DNA of 64,000 nt from Cobetia amphilecti. Lineage in GTDB: Bacteria; Pseudomonadota; Gammaproteobacteria; Pseudomonadales; Halomonadaceae. The stretch lies in assembly GCF_020217465.1 (NCBI RefSeq), contig NZ_CP084115.1:868001-932000 (forward strand), in the 5' to 3' direction. A program made the position numbers and the translations under genes. Within the stretch, counting starts at the first letter, position 1; each line of letters begins with the position of its first letter. The notes under the pieces are model-generated. The model had not been told where the DNA came from. It saw only the letters and a list, made by a program, of their open reading frames with translations, and did no database searches. Positions 49,516-58,971 of the stretch are shown here, one piece after another.

Positions 49516-50760
49516 TCACTGCTGCTTGCCTTGCTGACGCAGACGCCAGGCTTCTCGAATGGCGCCGCGTAGCCCCGGCGTCTGGCCGACCTGGATGGCC
49601 TCCAGCGTCGCGGCGAAGGCATCCGGTGTGGCGCGCCAATCCGGGGGCTGGATGGCACCTGCACTGCTGATGCCGACCCTGTCCAGTGGCGGTGGCGAGC
49701 GCTCGGGCAGTGCCCCGAAAAGCCGCATGCGGCTGTCCTGCACCTGGCGCAGGCGATGGCGAAGCTCCTTGTAGCGTGAGCCGAAGGGGCGTGTGGCCAG
49801 GGTGATCAGGGCCGCCAGAATCCGCTCTTGCCATTCAGGGCGTGCCGGGTTGCGGTAGGCGACGCCGCGTTGCGAGGCGGCACCTGCCTGGCGGCGGTCC
49901 TTGAGCCAGTGCGGGGCCGTCCTGTCGAGCGCCTCGCCTTCGAACAGGATGCCGGCGTTGACCTGCTGGCCACCGTGCACGCGGGTGAAGGGCAGGATGA
50001 CGCAGTCCTCGAGCATGGCGCCTTCTTCCACGTAGCTGCCCTGTTCGAGGCAGCAGTGTCCCTTGAGCAGCACGCCGGGCTCCACATGGGTGGTGATGCC
50101 GGCGAAGCCGCCAGTGAGGCGCGATTCATCCAGGCGGGTCGCGCCGGCGGCGTAGTAGACGTGGTGCAGGTCCTGCTCGCCGGGCAATACTCCGCGCTCG
50201 CCATGTGGTGTCAGGCCTGAGTCATCGGCATCCAGTGCCTGCATCACCAGGGCGTGATAGTGCGACAGCGAGGCCAGCAGGGCCGGCCCCAGCCCGGGAT
50301 TGTCGCGCAGCTCCGGCCAGTGCAGGCGAGCGAGCGACGGGTCTGCCACGCTGGCCGGATGGCAGACCGGCGCGCCTGACGCCATGGCCTGTTCGCTGAT
50401 CGCGAGGCTGTCATCCTTGAACCACTCCGGCATCAGCAGCACATCGGCGCGCAGCACCGGGGCGGGCAGGGCAGCCATGGCGCCGAGGCGCTTGATCTGC
50501 TCGCGCGGGTCTCGCTCGCCGGGCATCGGCAGAATGTCGAGATCGATGCCCCAGCGTGAGCCATCGGCGATACGCGCCCGGAACCACTCGGGGTCACGGG
50601 CGATGATCAGGCTGATATGCGTCACGCCTCGCCCGACCAGCAGGTCGAGGTTGCGCTCCAGCACGCTGCGGCCGGCAATCGGCAGCAACGCCGGTGAGTA
50701 ACGGCGGTCAATCGGCGCGACTTCCTGGCCGAGGCGGTCCGCCAACAGGATCACATGCAT
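49516..50760 (-). CDS. Sugar nucleotidyltransferase-like protein with left-handed beta-helix region
   Basis: A 414-residue protein, last gene of the polysaccharide operon. ATG 50760 follows AAGGAGG. The N-terminus resembles the nucleotidyltransferase fold (PALLPIAGRSVLERNLDLLVGRGV), but the usual GGxGTRLxPLT nucleotide loop is replaced by LADRLGQEVAPIDRRYSPA, so catalysis is doubtful. Residues about 225-290 (GITTHVEPGVLLKGHCCLEQGSYVEEGAMLEDCVIL) have the hexapeptide rhythm of a left-handed beta-helix. Possible roles are sugar-nucleotide supply or regulation, neither proven. Confidence 0.7.
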   Translation of the reverse strand: MHVILLADRLGQEVAPIDRRYSPALLPIAGRSVLERNLDLLVGRGVTHISLIIARDPEWFRARIADGSRWGIDLDILPMPGERDPREQIKRLGAMAALPAPVLRADVLLMPEWFKDDSLAISEQAMASGAPVCHPASVADPSLARLHWPELRDNPGLGPALLASLSHYHALVMQALDADDSGLTPHGERGVLPGEQDLHHVYYAAGATRLDESRLTGGFAGITTHVEPGVLLKGHCCLEQGSYVEEGAMLEDCVILPFTRVHGGQQVNAGILFEGEALDRTAPHWLKDRRQAGAASQRGVAYRNPARPEWQERILAALITLATRPFGSRYKELRHRLRQVQDSRMRLFGALPERSPPPLDRVGISSAGAIQPPDWRATPDAFAATLEAIQVGQTPGLRGAIREAWRLRQQGKQQ

Positions 50761-50830
50761 TGCACACCTCCTTGGCATGAGTCGTGACACTGGTGCAGCG
50801 CAGCACGAATGAGAGAGGGAGTCTCACGCA

Positions 50831-52288
50831 TCAGTAGGCTCCACGGCTGGTCAGAACGGCAGGTATCGTGCGCAACAGCAGCTTGATGTCTTCCTTGATG
50901 CCCTGACGATGCAAGTAGAAGATATCCAGATGGATCTGTTGCTCGAAGGAAAGGTCCGAGCGGCCCGACACCTGCCACAACCCGGTCAGCCCCGGCGTGG
51001 CATCCAGTCGCATGCGCGCGCGCGCTTCGTAGAGGGCCACCTCGCGGGCGAGGGCGGGGCGCGGCCCGACCAGCGCCATCTCGCCGCGCAATACGTTCCA
51101 CAGCTGCGGCAACTCATCGATGGACAACTTGCGGATCACGCGACCTACCCGCGTGATCCGCGGGTCCTGCTTCATCTTGAACAGCACGCCACCCTCGCTC
51201 TCGTTGGCGGCTTGTAGTTCGCGAAGACGCTCTTCGGCGTCGATGTACATCGAGCGGAACTTCCACAGCTTGAACGGCTTGCCGTGGCGCCCGATACGCT
51301 CCTGACCGAACATCACCGGGCCTGGCGATTCCAGGCGGATGGCCAGCATCGTGCCCAGCAGCAGCGGCGACAGCACCAGCAGTACGCCGCTGGCACCGAC
51401 GATATCCATGGCGCGGCGCGCGCGCGGAGTGAGCCAGTTGCTTGCTCGCCAGCGAAAGTGGCGCCAGTTGGAGCGTGTTTTCATCCACAGGCCGCGGCCG
51501 GGAATCGCCTCGCCCCCATATTTTCGTACGCTTAATAAGAAGCCTGGATTGCCAAGTACGTAGCGCTTGAACATGCGGCGTGGCTCCATCAGCAGCCGCC
51601 AGGCCCATTCCATGCCCAGTCTGCGCACGATGCCCGGCGCACGCGGGATGCGCTGGGCATAGAAGTCGAACAGACCGCCGACGCCCATGATAAGGGGGAC
51701 CTCGAGTCGCTCACGATAGGTCGAGATCCACTTCTCCTGTGCCGGCACGCCCATCGCCACCAGTAACAGGTCAGTGCCCTGATTGATCTTCGCCAGCACG
51801 TCGTCGATGATTTCCGGGCCGATGAAGCCGTGGTGCACGCCACTGATCTCGAGCGTCGGCCATTGCTCGCGGAGCTTGTCGGCCATCCTGTCGGCCACGC
51901 CCGGCGCGGCGCCGAGCAGGAACAGGCGCTTGTTCTCCGCCACCAGCATGTCGCACAGGTGTGGCAGCAGGTCGGTGCCATTGAGGTTGGCTTCGAGCTC
52001 CTGGCCGAGCATGCGGCAGGCCATCTTGACGCCGCTGCCATCAGGCAGCAGCAGGTCGCTGTCTTGCAGTACCTGCATGTAATAGCGATCGACCTGGGCC
52101 ACGTTCAGGCAGTGTGCATTGACGAAATTGACGGTGCGCGGCTGCGGGTCGCTGATCCAGCTCTTGAGCAGGCTCAGGCAGGTGTCGAGACTGGTGTTGA
52201 CGAAAGGCACCCCCAGCACCTTGACGTGAGGCAGCGTCTTGACGCGCTCAGTGGTGAAGAGGGCTTGATCCAATGGCTGGCTCATCAT
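50831..52288 (-). CDS. WecG/TagA/CpsF glycosyltransferase fused to a WcaJ-type phosphoglycosyl transferase
   Basis: A 485-residue two-domain protein. Residues about 20-245 are a WecG/TagA/CpsF (GT26) domain, with TVNFVNAHCLNVAQV, LLPDGSGVKMACRMLG, LFLLGAAPGVADRMADKL and GVGGLFDFYAQRIPRAP. Residues about 290-485 are a bacterial sugar transferase: the hydrophobic segment VGASGVLLVLSPLLLGTMLAI, PGPVMFGQERIGRHGKPFKLWKFRSM, the catalytic DE dyad in SIDELPQLWNVLRGEMALVGPRP, and GLTGLWQVSGRSDL. Together they could load the first sugar on undecaprenyl phosphate and add the second. Domain order and intact motifs argue against a sequencing fusion. The start overlaps the GT2 stop by four bases and GGAG lies upstream. 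Confidence 0.9.
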   Translation of the reverse strand: MMSQPLDQALFTTERVKTLPHVKVLGVPFVNTSLDTCLSLLKSWISDPQPRTVNFVNAHCLNVAQVDRYYMQVLQDSDLLLPDGSGVKMACRMLGQELEANLNGTDLLPHLCDMLVAENKRLFLLGAAPGVADRMADKLREQWPTLEISGVHHGFIGPEIIDDVLAKINQGTDLLLVAMGVPAQEKWISTYRERLEVPLIMGVGGLFDFYAQRIPRAPGIVRRLGMEWAWRLLMEPRRMFKRYVLGNPGFLLSVRKYGGEAIPGRGLWMKTRSNWRHFRWRASNWLTPRARRAMDIVGASGVLLVLSPLLLGTMLAIRLESPGPVMFGQERIGRHGKPFKLWKFRSMYIDAEERLRELQAANESEGGVLFKMKQDPRITRVGRVIRKLSIDELPQLWNVLRGEMALVGPRPALAREVALYEARARMRLDATPGLTGLWQVSGRSDLSFEQQIHLDIFYLHRQGIKEDIKLLLRTIPAVLTSRGAY

Positions 52289-53367
52289 GGCGACTCCACT
52301 TCATGAGCTTCCTGCTGTTGATTCGGTCTGGCCGGCTGCGGGCGCGGCGCATTGTCGATCTTCTTCTTCTGCGCCTTGCCGATGACCCCCTGGGCGAGCC
52401 CTTCACAACGCAGATAGAGACTCTTGGGCATCACGCGCAACATCAGGGCGGCCCCTGCCGTGGCAGCGGTGCGCCCGAATTCCGCCTTCCAGATGCCCGG
52501 CCATGCCTTGACGGCGCGGCGGCAATACGCCCAGGCAGCATCCCCGTCACGAAGGCGAATCGCCTGACGAGACAGGTAGCGCAGTTGGTAGGCCTGGGCG
52601 CGGGGATACCATTGTTCGATGAAGTCAGGCGCATAGGCGCGCGTCAGCTCGACGATCGCAAGCCAGCTCTGGTACTGGCGCTCCAGTTGTGCCGAAAGCC
52701 CGCCTTCATTGAGCCGGTAGCGGGTCAGTGGCTCGGGAATGCCTTCCACCGTGGTGCCGGTCTTGAGGGCGATGCGTGTCCAGCACTCGATGTCTTCGCT
52801 CTGGCGCAGACTCTCATCGAAATAACAGGGCAGCACGCCCCCCCCCTTGACCTCACAGTCGAAGGCGATGGCCTCGAGAATCTCGCGGCGGATGACCGGT
52901 GCCGAGCCATTGCCCACCGGGTTGCGACAGAACAGCAGCCCCGGCGTGATGTCGGTCAGGCTCGGCATCTGGTAGTAGTCCAGCGGTTCGCCGTCGGCAT
53001 CGATGAAGGCCGAGCGCGAGAAGGACAGACCTACCTCGGGGCGTGCCTCGAGGTGCTCGCGGTGGCGTGCCAGTTTGGCGGGCTCCCAGATGTCATCGGA
53101 GTCCAGGAAGGCCAGATAGCGGCCCTGAGCGGCACGCACGCCTGTGTTGCGAGCCCCGGCCAGGCCGCGATTGACCGGATGCGTGATCAGCGTGAGACGC
53201 GGGTCGTCGTAGGCCTCGCAGATCGCCCGGCTGCCATCGGGGGAGCAGTCGTCGATGATGAGCAGTTCGAAGTCGCCATCCTCCTGCGCCAGCACGCTGT
53301 CGATGGCGGCCGCGACGAATCGTTCGACGTTGTAGATCGGCATGATGACCGAAAAGGTCGGGGTCAT
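52285..53367 (-). CDS. Family 2 glycosyltransferase
   Basis: A 360-residue GT-A fold transferase. FSVIMPIYNVERFVAAAIDSVLAQ opens the domain, LLIIDDCSPDGS is the nucleotide-binding strand, and YLAFLDSDDIW carries the metal-binding DxD. The C-terminal 100 residues are basic with a Pro/Gln-rich end. ATG 53367 has AGGAGG upstream and overlaps the flippase stop by four bases. It is the only ordinary glycosyltransferase in the operon, so the repeat unit is either short or completed by enzymes elsewhere. Confidence 0.92.
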   Translation of the reverse strand: MTPTFSVIMPIYNVERFVAAAIDSVLAQEDGDFELLIIDDCSPDGSRAICEAYDDPRLTLITHPVNRGLAGARNTGVRAAQGRYLAFLDSDDIWEPAKLARHREHLEARPEVGLSFSRSAFIDADGEPLDYYQMPSLTDITPGLLFCRNPVGNGSAPVIRREILEAIAFDCEVKGGGVLPCYFDESLRQSEDIECWTRIALKTGTTVEGIPEPLTRYRLNEGGLSAQLERQYQSWLAIVELTRAYAPDFIEQWYPRAQAYQLRYLSRQAIRLRDGDAAWAYCRRAVKAWPGIWKAEFGRTAATAGAALMLRVMPKSLYLRCEGLAQGVIGKAQKKKIDNAPRPQPARPNQQQEAHEVESP

Positions 53368-54758
53368 GGTCTGGCCTCCTGGACGTCCCTGTCTGGGGAA
53401 AGCGATGCGGTGGATGCTGCGTGAGGTGTGTCTGGCGAGTCTGGTGTGTCTGGCAAGTCTGGTGGCGGCGCATCTGTCACCCGGCCGTCCTGAGCGAGGA
53501 TCAGCCGGCGTGTCCACAGGTAGCCGGGCAGGGCGGCCAGGCTGATACCGACCAGAATGCCGGCCGCGACGCCATTGATGCCGAAGGGCACGCCGGCGAA
53601 CATGCCGGCGGCGAGCATCAGCGTCATGAAGATCTGCAGCTTGAGGTCTGCCCCGGGCATGCCCTGGGCGCGCAGCAACTGGCCGCAACTGTCGAGCAGG
53701 ATGCGCGGCAGGGCGGAGAGGCAGATCAGGATCAGGATCGGCAGGGCGCCACGCTCGACCCAGGCCTCCCCGAACAGGATCGGCACATACCAGGGTGCCA
53801 GCAGGCTCTGGGCGATGATGGCGGGCACGGCGACCAGCGCGAACAGACGCATGCCGTGGTGCATGCGTGCCAGTCGTTCGCGAGACGTCATGTCGCCGCA
53901 CAGCTGCGGGAAGATGGCGGTGGAGTAGGCGCGCAAGAGGCCAAGGCTGATGCCGAGTCCGGCATTGAAGGCAAAGAAGTAGACGCCGAGCACGTCCATG
54001 GCGAACAGGGCACCGACCAGCAGGTAATCCATCTGCTGACGCAGCACCGAGACCACCTCGACGCCCATCATCGGGCGCGCGAAGCTCATCAGCGGACGCG
54101 ACCACAGCGTGGAGGGGCGCTCATCGATGCGCCATGATTCGCACCAGCGGTAGGTCAGGGTCCAGATGGGCGTCACGATCAGCTTGGGCAGGATCAAGGC
54201 CCAGAACCCGGCGCCCATGGCGGCCAGCAGCATCACGCCGACGGCCTCGCCGATGCTCTGGCCCATCTCGATGCGCGCCGTGATGTGCAGGCGGTTGCTG
54301 CGCAGAATTCGCGCCGCGTTGATGGCGGCGGGGGGCAACATCGGGAAGATCAGCGCCAGCGCCATCAGCGGCAGGGTCAGATCGGGAGCGTCATAGAGGT
54401 AGGCCAGCAGCGGGGCCAGTGCCATCTGCAGCACCATCAGGCCAAGACACACAACCCAATTGAACCAGTAGGCATCGCGACACAGGCGTTCATATCCCTC
54501 GCGCCCGGCCTGCACCAAGGCGGGTACCACGGCGGCATTGGAGATGGCGTGCATGATCTCGTGCGCGGTAAGCACGATGGCGGCGATACCGAAGGACTCC
54601 GGCGCGATCATGCGTGCCGCCACCAGGGTCGCGCCCAATCGCGCGATGCGGTGCACCCCTTGCGACATGCCCATCCAGGCCAGATTGCGGATCAGGCGGC
54701 CATTGCCACCGTCTCCGCCACCTGTCAGACGTGTCTTGAGTCGCGTGATCACACCCAT
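53364..54758 (-). CDS. Wzx-type polysaccharide flippase (MOP superfamily)
   Basis: A 464-residue polytopic membrane protein with about twelve to fourteen hydrophobic segments, taking ATG 54758 with GGGAG upstream. GATLVAARMIAPESFGIAAIVLTAHEI is typical of the oligosaccharide flippase family near the first two helices. It should move undecaprenyl-PP-linked repeat units to the periplasmic face. The soluble tail (PPPDLPDTPDSPDTP) is a short Pro/Asp-rich repeat. The 146 bases before it hold no gene; a much longer open frame there overlaps the Wzy gene and is rejected. Confidence 0.9.
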   Translation of the reverse strand: MGVITRLKTRLTGGGDGGNGRLIRNLAWMGMSQGVHRIARLGATLVAARMIAPESFGIAAIVLTAHEIMHAISNAAVVPALVQAGREGYERLCRDAYWFNWVVCLGLMVLQMALAPLLAYLYDAPDLTLPLMALALIFPMLPPAAINAARILRSNRLHITARIEMGQSIGEAVGVMLLAAMGAGFWALILPKLIVTPIWTLTYRWCESWRIDERPSTLWSRPLMSFARPMMGVEVVSVLRQQMDYLLVGALFAMDVLGVYFFAFNAGLGISLGLLRAYSTAIFPQLCGDMTSRERLARMHHGMRLFALVAVPAIIAQSLLAPWYVPILFGEAWVERGALPILILICLSALPRILLDSCGQLLRAQGMPGADLKLQIFMTLMLAAGMFAGVPFGINGVAAGILVGISLAALPGYLWTRRLILAQDGRVTDAPPPDLPDTPDSPDTPHAASTASLSPDRDVQEARP

Positions 54759-54904
54759 CGCCTGGCTCCCTGGCTTGTCGTGCCTTTCCAGGCATCTGGT
54801 CTTGTCGGTCATGCTTTTGAACGGCTGGTGTAGCCACTCTAGCGCAATGTACTGATGAATTGGCGTGATCTGGCGCAGCCTTGTTCCACTATCCCGTGAT
54901 CGGG

Positions 54905-56278
54905 CTAGGTTGCCGTATCGCTGCTGCCGGCATCGGCGGAGGCGGGTGCTGCCCTTGAAAGCGGCTTCTCCACATCCACCGGCCCCATGTTGTGGATATG
55001 CCCTTCGCTGGCGGGCAGGCCCGCCAGCTGGTGCGCCTTGCCGATCAGGATCAGGCCCGGCCAGATCAGGTAGGCCAGAATCTCCAGGTTCTCGCCGAAG
55101 GAGTAGACGAACAGCAGGCCGACCATGATCAAGCCCAGCTGCACGACAGGGCGGCCGACCACGAAGCGCAGCAGATGCAGCAGGCTGACCAGCATCGGCA
55201 CCAACAGCGCGAACAGGCCGAAGATGCCCTTGACGAACAGCAGCCCATACCAGCTGTGGTGTGAGCCGATCGGCATGTACTCCACCAGGTGCGGGCCGCG
55301 TTCGACGATGCCGTGGCCGAACCACGGCGCCTCGTTGCGCCAGCGATCCACCGCGATGCGCCCCAGCGCGGCCCGCACGCGGGTCGAGTCCGCCCGCGAA
55401 CCCTTGAAGGCGGCGATGAAGTTGTCGATGGCCTCCAGAATCGGCGCGCCGAGAAAGCCACCGATCAGGCTGACGCCGGAAAAGCTGAACCACAGCCATG
55501 GCTTGTGCAGACGCTTGAGCAGGAACATCCCGGCGCTGATCAACACCAGCGACACCAGCGCCATGCGCGAGCCGGACATCAGGATCATCAGCACACTGCC
55601 GCCGATGCCGATCGCCTTCCACAAGGGGTGTTTCTCGAGCAGGGCGCAGGCGAAATAGATGCTGGCGACAAAGCCCACCGCCGGCGCCCAGGGCGTGAAC
55701 AGGCGCCAGCGCGGCATGCCGCTGCCGGGGTCGATCTCATAGAGCGAGACGGCGAAGAATTCCGGCCCCGGCCCGCCGATGGCCTGCAGCGGCGAGACGA
55801 AGGGCACCTGGGGCAGCCCCGCCAGCCAGGCGCCGACGAACACCGGCAGCAACAGCATGGTATGCAGGCAGACATGCATGGCCGCGCGGATGATCACCGC
55901 CGGGCGGATCGCCAGACAGCCGATGATCGGGAAGACCGCCAGCAGCGCCCAGCCCTTGGCCCAGCCGATGGAGGACTTGATCAGCTTGCCGGTGCCGAGG
56001 TTCTCGATCAGGTGGCCGGCCAGCAGCGAGAACTCCATCACGATCATGCCGATGATCCACACCCACAGTGGCCAGGGCAGGCGCGGAAAACGCTGGCGGC
56101 CCTTGAGGTGCAGCCAGGCGGCACGCATCACCAGTGACCATGCCAGCACCGGTGCCAACACGTAGAGGCCGCCGACCAGATAGAACAGATAGGTCGCGGT
56201 GATCGAGAACCAGATGATGCGTTCTTCCGGGGTCTCGGGGCGGACATCCGCCTCTGGCCCCGCCTTCAGGGAAAACAT
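54905..56278 (-). CDS. Wzy-type polysaccharide polymerase / O-antigen ligase family protein
   Basis: A 457-residue polytopic membrane protein with about ten to twelve hydrophobic segments. The large periplasmic loop and the motif IGSHHSWYGLLFVKGIFGLFALL, together with FGHGIVERGPHLVEY, are typical of the Wzy/WaaL family. In this operon, next to Wzx and Wzz, block polymerisation of repeat units is the natural role; ligase activity cannot be excluded. It starts seven bases after the Wzz stop. Confidence 0.87.
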   Translation of the reverse strand: MFSLKAGPEADVRPETPEERIIWFSITATYLFYLVGGLYVLAPVLAWSLVMRAAWLHLKGRQRFPRLPWPLWVWIIGMIVMEFSLLAGHLIENLGTGKLIKSSIGWAKGWALLAVFPIIGCLAIRPAVIIRAAMHVCLHTMLLLPVFVGAWLAGLPQVPFVSPLQAIGGPGPEFFAVSLYEIDPGSGMPRWRLFTPWAPAVGFVASIYFACALLEKHPLWKAIGIGGSVLMILMSGSRMALVSLVLISAGMFLLKRLHKPWLWFSFSGVSLIGGFLGAPILEAIDNFIAAFKGSRADSTRVRAALGRIAVDRWRNEAPWFGHGIVERGPHLVEYMPIGSHHSWYGLLFVKGIFGLFALLVPMLVSLLHLLRFVVGRPVVQLGLIMVGLLFVYSFGENLEILAYLIWPGLILIGKAHQLAGLPASEGHIHNMGPVDVEKPLSRAAPASADAGSSDTAT

Positions 56279-56285
56279 CGGCGGC

Positions 56286-57740
56286 TCACACGCTTTGCTG
56301 CAGACGCAGCAGGTAGGGTTTTCTGATCCACAGGAGAATCAGGCCGATGATGCTGAAGACGCTCGCGGCGAGCGCACCGACGATGGCCAGCTTGATGCCC
56401 AGCGAATCCGCCTTCTCGGGCAGTGGCGGCGGATCGAGGATCTGCAGCATCGGGTAGCTGGCGAAGGGGTCGATCTGACCGATATCAATCTTGGCCAGCG
56501 CCGTGGTGTAGACCGCCGTGGCGACCTGTTGCTCGCGCAGCAGGTCCTGCAGCTGGGCAGCCTTGGCGACGCTGTTGTCCAGCCGCTGCTGGCGGGCCGC
56601 CAGATTGGCCCGCCCGGTGGCAAGCTCGCTGATCACGCCGCGCCGCTGGGTATCCAGGGTGATCAGCTCGCCGACCAGGGTGTCCTGATTGGCATGGCCG
56701 GACGCGGCACGCAGGGCATTCTGGTTGCGCGAGGATTGGCGGGGCAGCAACTGGCGCATGCGTGAGGCCAGCGAGCGCTCGAGGGAATCAAGCCCCGCGG
56801 CCAGATTGATGACTTCCGGATTGCGCTCGCCCCATTTGCCGCGCGCTTCATCGAGACTGGCCGCCTGCTCCGCGGCTTGAGTCAGCAGCGCCTGATAGCG
56901 GGCGTCGCGCTGCAGGGCGATCACGCCACCGGCCTGGCCGGCGTCCAGTCCCAGGCGACTGGACAGGGTGGCGAGCCGGGCGTTGAGGGCCGACAGCTCG
57001 CCATCCCGCGTCTCGAGTGTGTCCTTGAGCGCCTCGACACTCAGCGTCAGTTCCTTGAACTGCTCCATGGATACCAGCCCGGAGGTGGACTGGAACTCGA
57101 GCAGCTTGCGCTGGGTTTCCTTGAGCGTGCGGTCGTAGGTCTCGAGCGAGCGGCGGATGACGGCTTCGCGGCGCGCCTGCTCATCATTGCGCAGCTGTTC
57201 GATCACCTCATTGAAGGCATCGATGTGCGCATTGGCGCGTGCAAGCGCGGACTTGGCGCTCGGCGCGCTGGTCTGGAAGGCGATCAGCGCGGTCTGGTCG
57301 GTCAGCTTGATCTTGGGCTTGCCGTAATCGTCGGGATGCATGTTGACCGTGCTGGCGGCACGCTCGAGCACGGCGGGACTCTCGGCGATGGCGCGATAGT
57401 TGACCTTGGGGTCCAGCGAGGAGCTGGAGTAGGAAGAGTTGGCGCTGGTGCTGGCCTGGCCGATGCTCTCGAAGTTCACCGACAGGCCGGAGCCGGTGCC
57501 GGGCAGGATCATCGTCCAGCTGGTGGTGTAGGTGACAGGTGCCACGGCGATGAAGGCGATGGTCAACCCCCAGATGACACTCAGGATGGCGGTCGCCAGC
57601 AACAGGTAGGCCGCGCGGCGGGTGCGCGGGCGCATGCTGGAGCCACGCGCCGCCCAGCCCAGCAGGACGCCCAGGAGTCGGCGCCCCAGTGAGGGCTTGG
57701 CTGCGTCTTGTGGTGTGTCGGGTGAGCGGGACTCTGTCAT
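56286..57740 (-). CDS. Wzz/GumC-type polysaccharide chain-length determinant
   Basis: A 484-residue inner-membrane protein. One membrane segment is near residues 43-68 and another near the C-terminus (LGIKLAIVGALAASVFSIIGLILLWI), with a long periplasmic coiled-coil region between them (VIRRSLETYDRTLKETQRKLLEFQ). PFASYPMLQILDPPPLPEKADS before the last helix is the Wzz-type Pro-rich motif. No Walker A/B kinase domain follows, so this is not a Wzc. AAGGA five bases upstream favours ATG 57740 over 57746. It regulates chain length with Wzy. Confidence 0.92.
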   Translation of the reverse strand: MTESRSPDTPQDAAKPSLGRRLLGVLLGWAARGSSMRPRTRRAAYLLLATAILSVIWGLTIAFIAVAPVTYTTSWTMILPGTGSGLSVNFESIGQASTSANSSYSSSSLDPKVNYRAIAESPAVLERAASTVNMHPDDYGKPKIKLTDQTALIAFQTSAPSAKSALARANAHIDAFNEVIEQLRNDEQARREAVIRRSLETYDRTLKETQRKLLEFQSTSGLVSMEQFKELTLSVEALKDTLETRDGELSALNARLATLSSRLGLDAGQAGGVIALQRDARYQALLTQAAEQAASLDEARGKWGERNPEVINLAAGLDSLERSLASRMRQLLPRQSSRNQNALRAASGHANQDTLVGELITLDTQRRGVISELATGRANLAARQQRLDNSVAKAAQLQDLLREQQVATAVYTTALAKIDIGQIDPFASYPMLQILDPPPLPEKADSLGIKLAIVGALAASVFSIIGLILLWIRKPYLLRLQQSV

Positions 57741-57798
57741 GCACATCCTTGTCGCGTGGTAGTGATCAGTCGCATTCCATCAACGGACAGGCGATGGG

Positions 57799-58971
57799 TT
57801 ACAGCAGAGTGGCCGGCGTCAGCAGGTCAGTCAGCGTGCGGGCGATATCACGGATGTTGGTGACACCGGAGTCATAGCAGCCGACCACATCTTCGGGCAT
57901 CAGATAGGGATTGACGCCCACATCCGCCGGATTGGCCAGCAGGGCATCGATACCGCGATCGACCACGACCGGCTGATGCGTCATCGGGTTGGTACTGATC
58001 AGCACCGCGCGGCGCGAGCCGGAGGTCGCCTGGATACCGCCGACGCAGTTGGCATTGATCACGCCCTGCAGCATGCGCACGCCGTAGGGCACCTGCGAGC
58101 GCAACACCGTGTAATTGCTGACGTTGTTGTTGTTGGCAGGGGTGGTCAGGTTGGAGGCATAGATGACGATGCCCGGCGCGGTGAGCGGCGAGGGGCGCAT
58201 CAGCGCGGCCTGGAAGGCGCCGCTGGAGGGCACGTGGATGCGGTCGCCCACACGCAGCCAGGGATTGGCGGCATACTCGCCGTCGATCAGGCCGCGCATG
58301 TCGAGAATCTGTGTCTGGCCGTCGCGAATCAGCTCGATATGGCTCAGGTCCGCGTCGGGACGGATGCCGCCAGCCGTGGTCAAGGCCGCCGACAGACGAC
58401 GTTGTTGACTGGCATCGCCGCCGGCGAAATCGCGGCGCACCATGCGCTCTTCGGGCAGGCGGGTATTGATGACCGCCTCGCCCGGGAAGAACACCGCGCC
58501 GGACACCGCAACGGCCAACGGCGCCCATTCCTCGAGCCGGATGCTGACATGCGCCAGACCCGGGCGAATTAGCTCTTCCTGCACCAGACGCCGGGTGATC
58601 TCATCCGCCAGGGCGTCGATGGTCTTGTTGGAGGCCTCGACCGGCGAGAGCCACGGCAGGCGCAGGCGTCCATCATGATCTACCTCGTAGCTGCCATCGA
58701 AGAGTTCACTGCCGGCGACCCTGACGCTCAGGCGATCACCCGCCGCCAGCCGCTGGTCATCGCCCGCGGGCAGTTGCATGAAGCGATCATCGGCATGAGG
58801 GGCAGGCAGCTCCAGCGGCCAGTGGGTCGCCTGTTGCCAGTGATCTTCGGCGGGAGTGTCGTCCAGCATGATCGGCGTACAGCCGCCCATCAGGCCGGCC
58901 GTGATCGCGACACCCAGCAGGCGTCGAAGAGAGCAGACAAGGGAGCTGGGCCGAGTCAGGTCGCGTTTCAT
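57799..58971 (-). CDS. Wza/SypC-like outer-membrane polysaccharide export lipoprotein
   Basis: A 390-residue lipoprotein. The signal peptide ends in the lipobox LMGGC, giving C31 as the lipidated residue. LAAGDRLSVRVAGSELFDGSYEVDHDGRLRLPWL is the polysaccharide export (PES) domain, and SLBB-like segments follow (VAVSGAVFFPGEAVINTRLP). It should form the outer-membrane exit channel. The C-terminal region contains two cysteines (INANCVGG, VVGCYDSG). Its ATG overlaps the stop of the upstream STAS gene by one base. Confidence 0.9.
   Translation of the reverse strand: MKRDLTRPSSLVCSLRRLLGVAITAGLMGGCTPIMLDDTPAEDHWQQATHWPLELPAPHADDRFMQLPAGDDQRLAAGDRLSVRVAGSELFDGSYEVDHDGRLRLPWLSPVEASNKTIDALADEITRRLVQEELIRPGLAHVSIRLEEWAPLAVAVSGAVFFPGEAVINTRLPEERMVRRDFAGGDASQQRRLSAALTTAGGIRPDADLSHIELIRDGQTQILDMRGLIDGEYAANPWLRVGDRIHVPSSGAFQAALMRPSPLTAPGIVIYASNLTTPANNNNVSNYTVLRSQVPYGVRMLQGVINANCVGGIQATSGSRRAVLISTNPMTHQPVVVDRGIDALLANPADVGVNPYLMPEDVVGCYDSGVTNIRDIARTLTDLLTPATLL

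Noticed and set aside
53368-54105. N-terminal extension of the GT2 frame
   Set aside because: It lies entirely within the flippase gene in another frame; the GT2 domain starts at ATG 53367 with AGGAGG upstream.
54759-55622. N-terminal extension of the flippase frame
   Set aside because: It overlaps the Wzy gene in another frame and reads as Arg/Ala/Gly-rich shadow sequence; ATG 54758 with GGGAG fits the family start.
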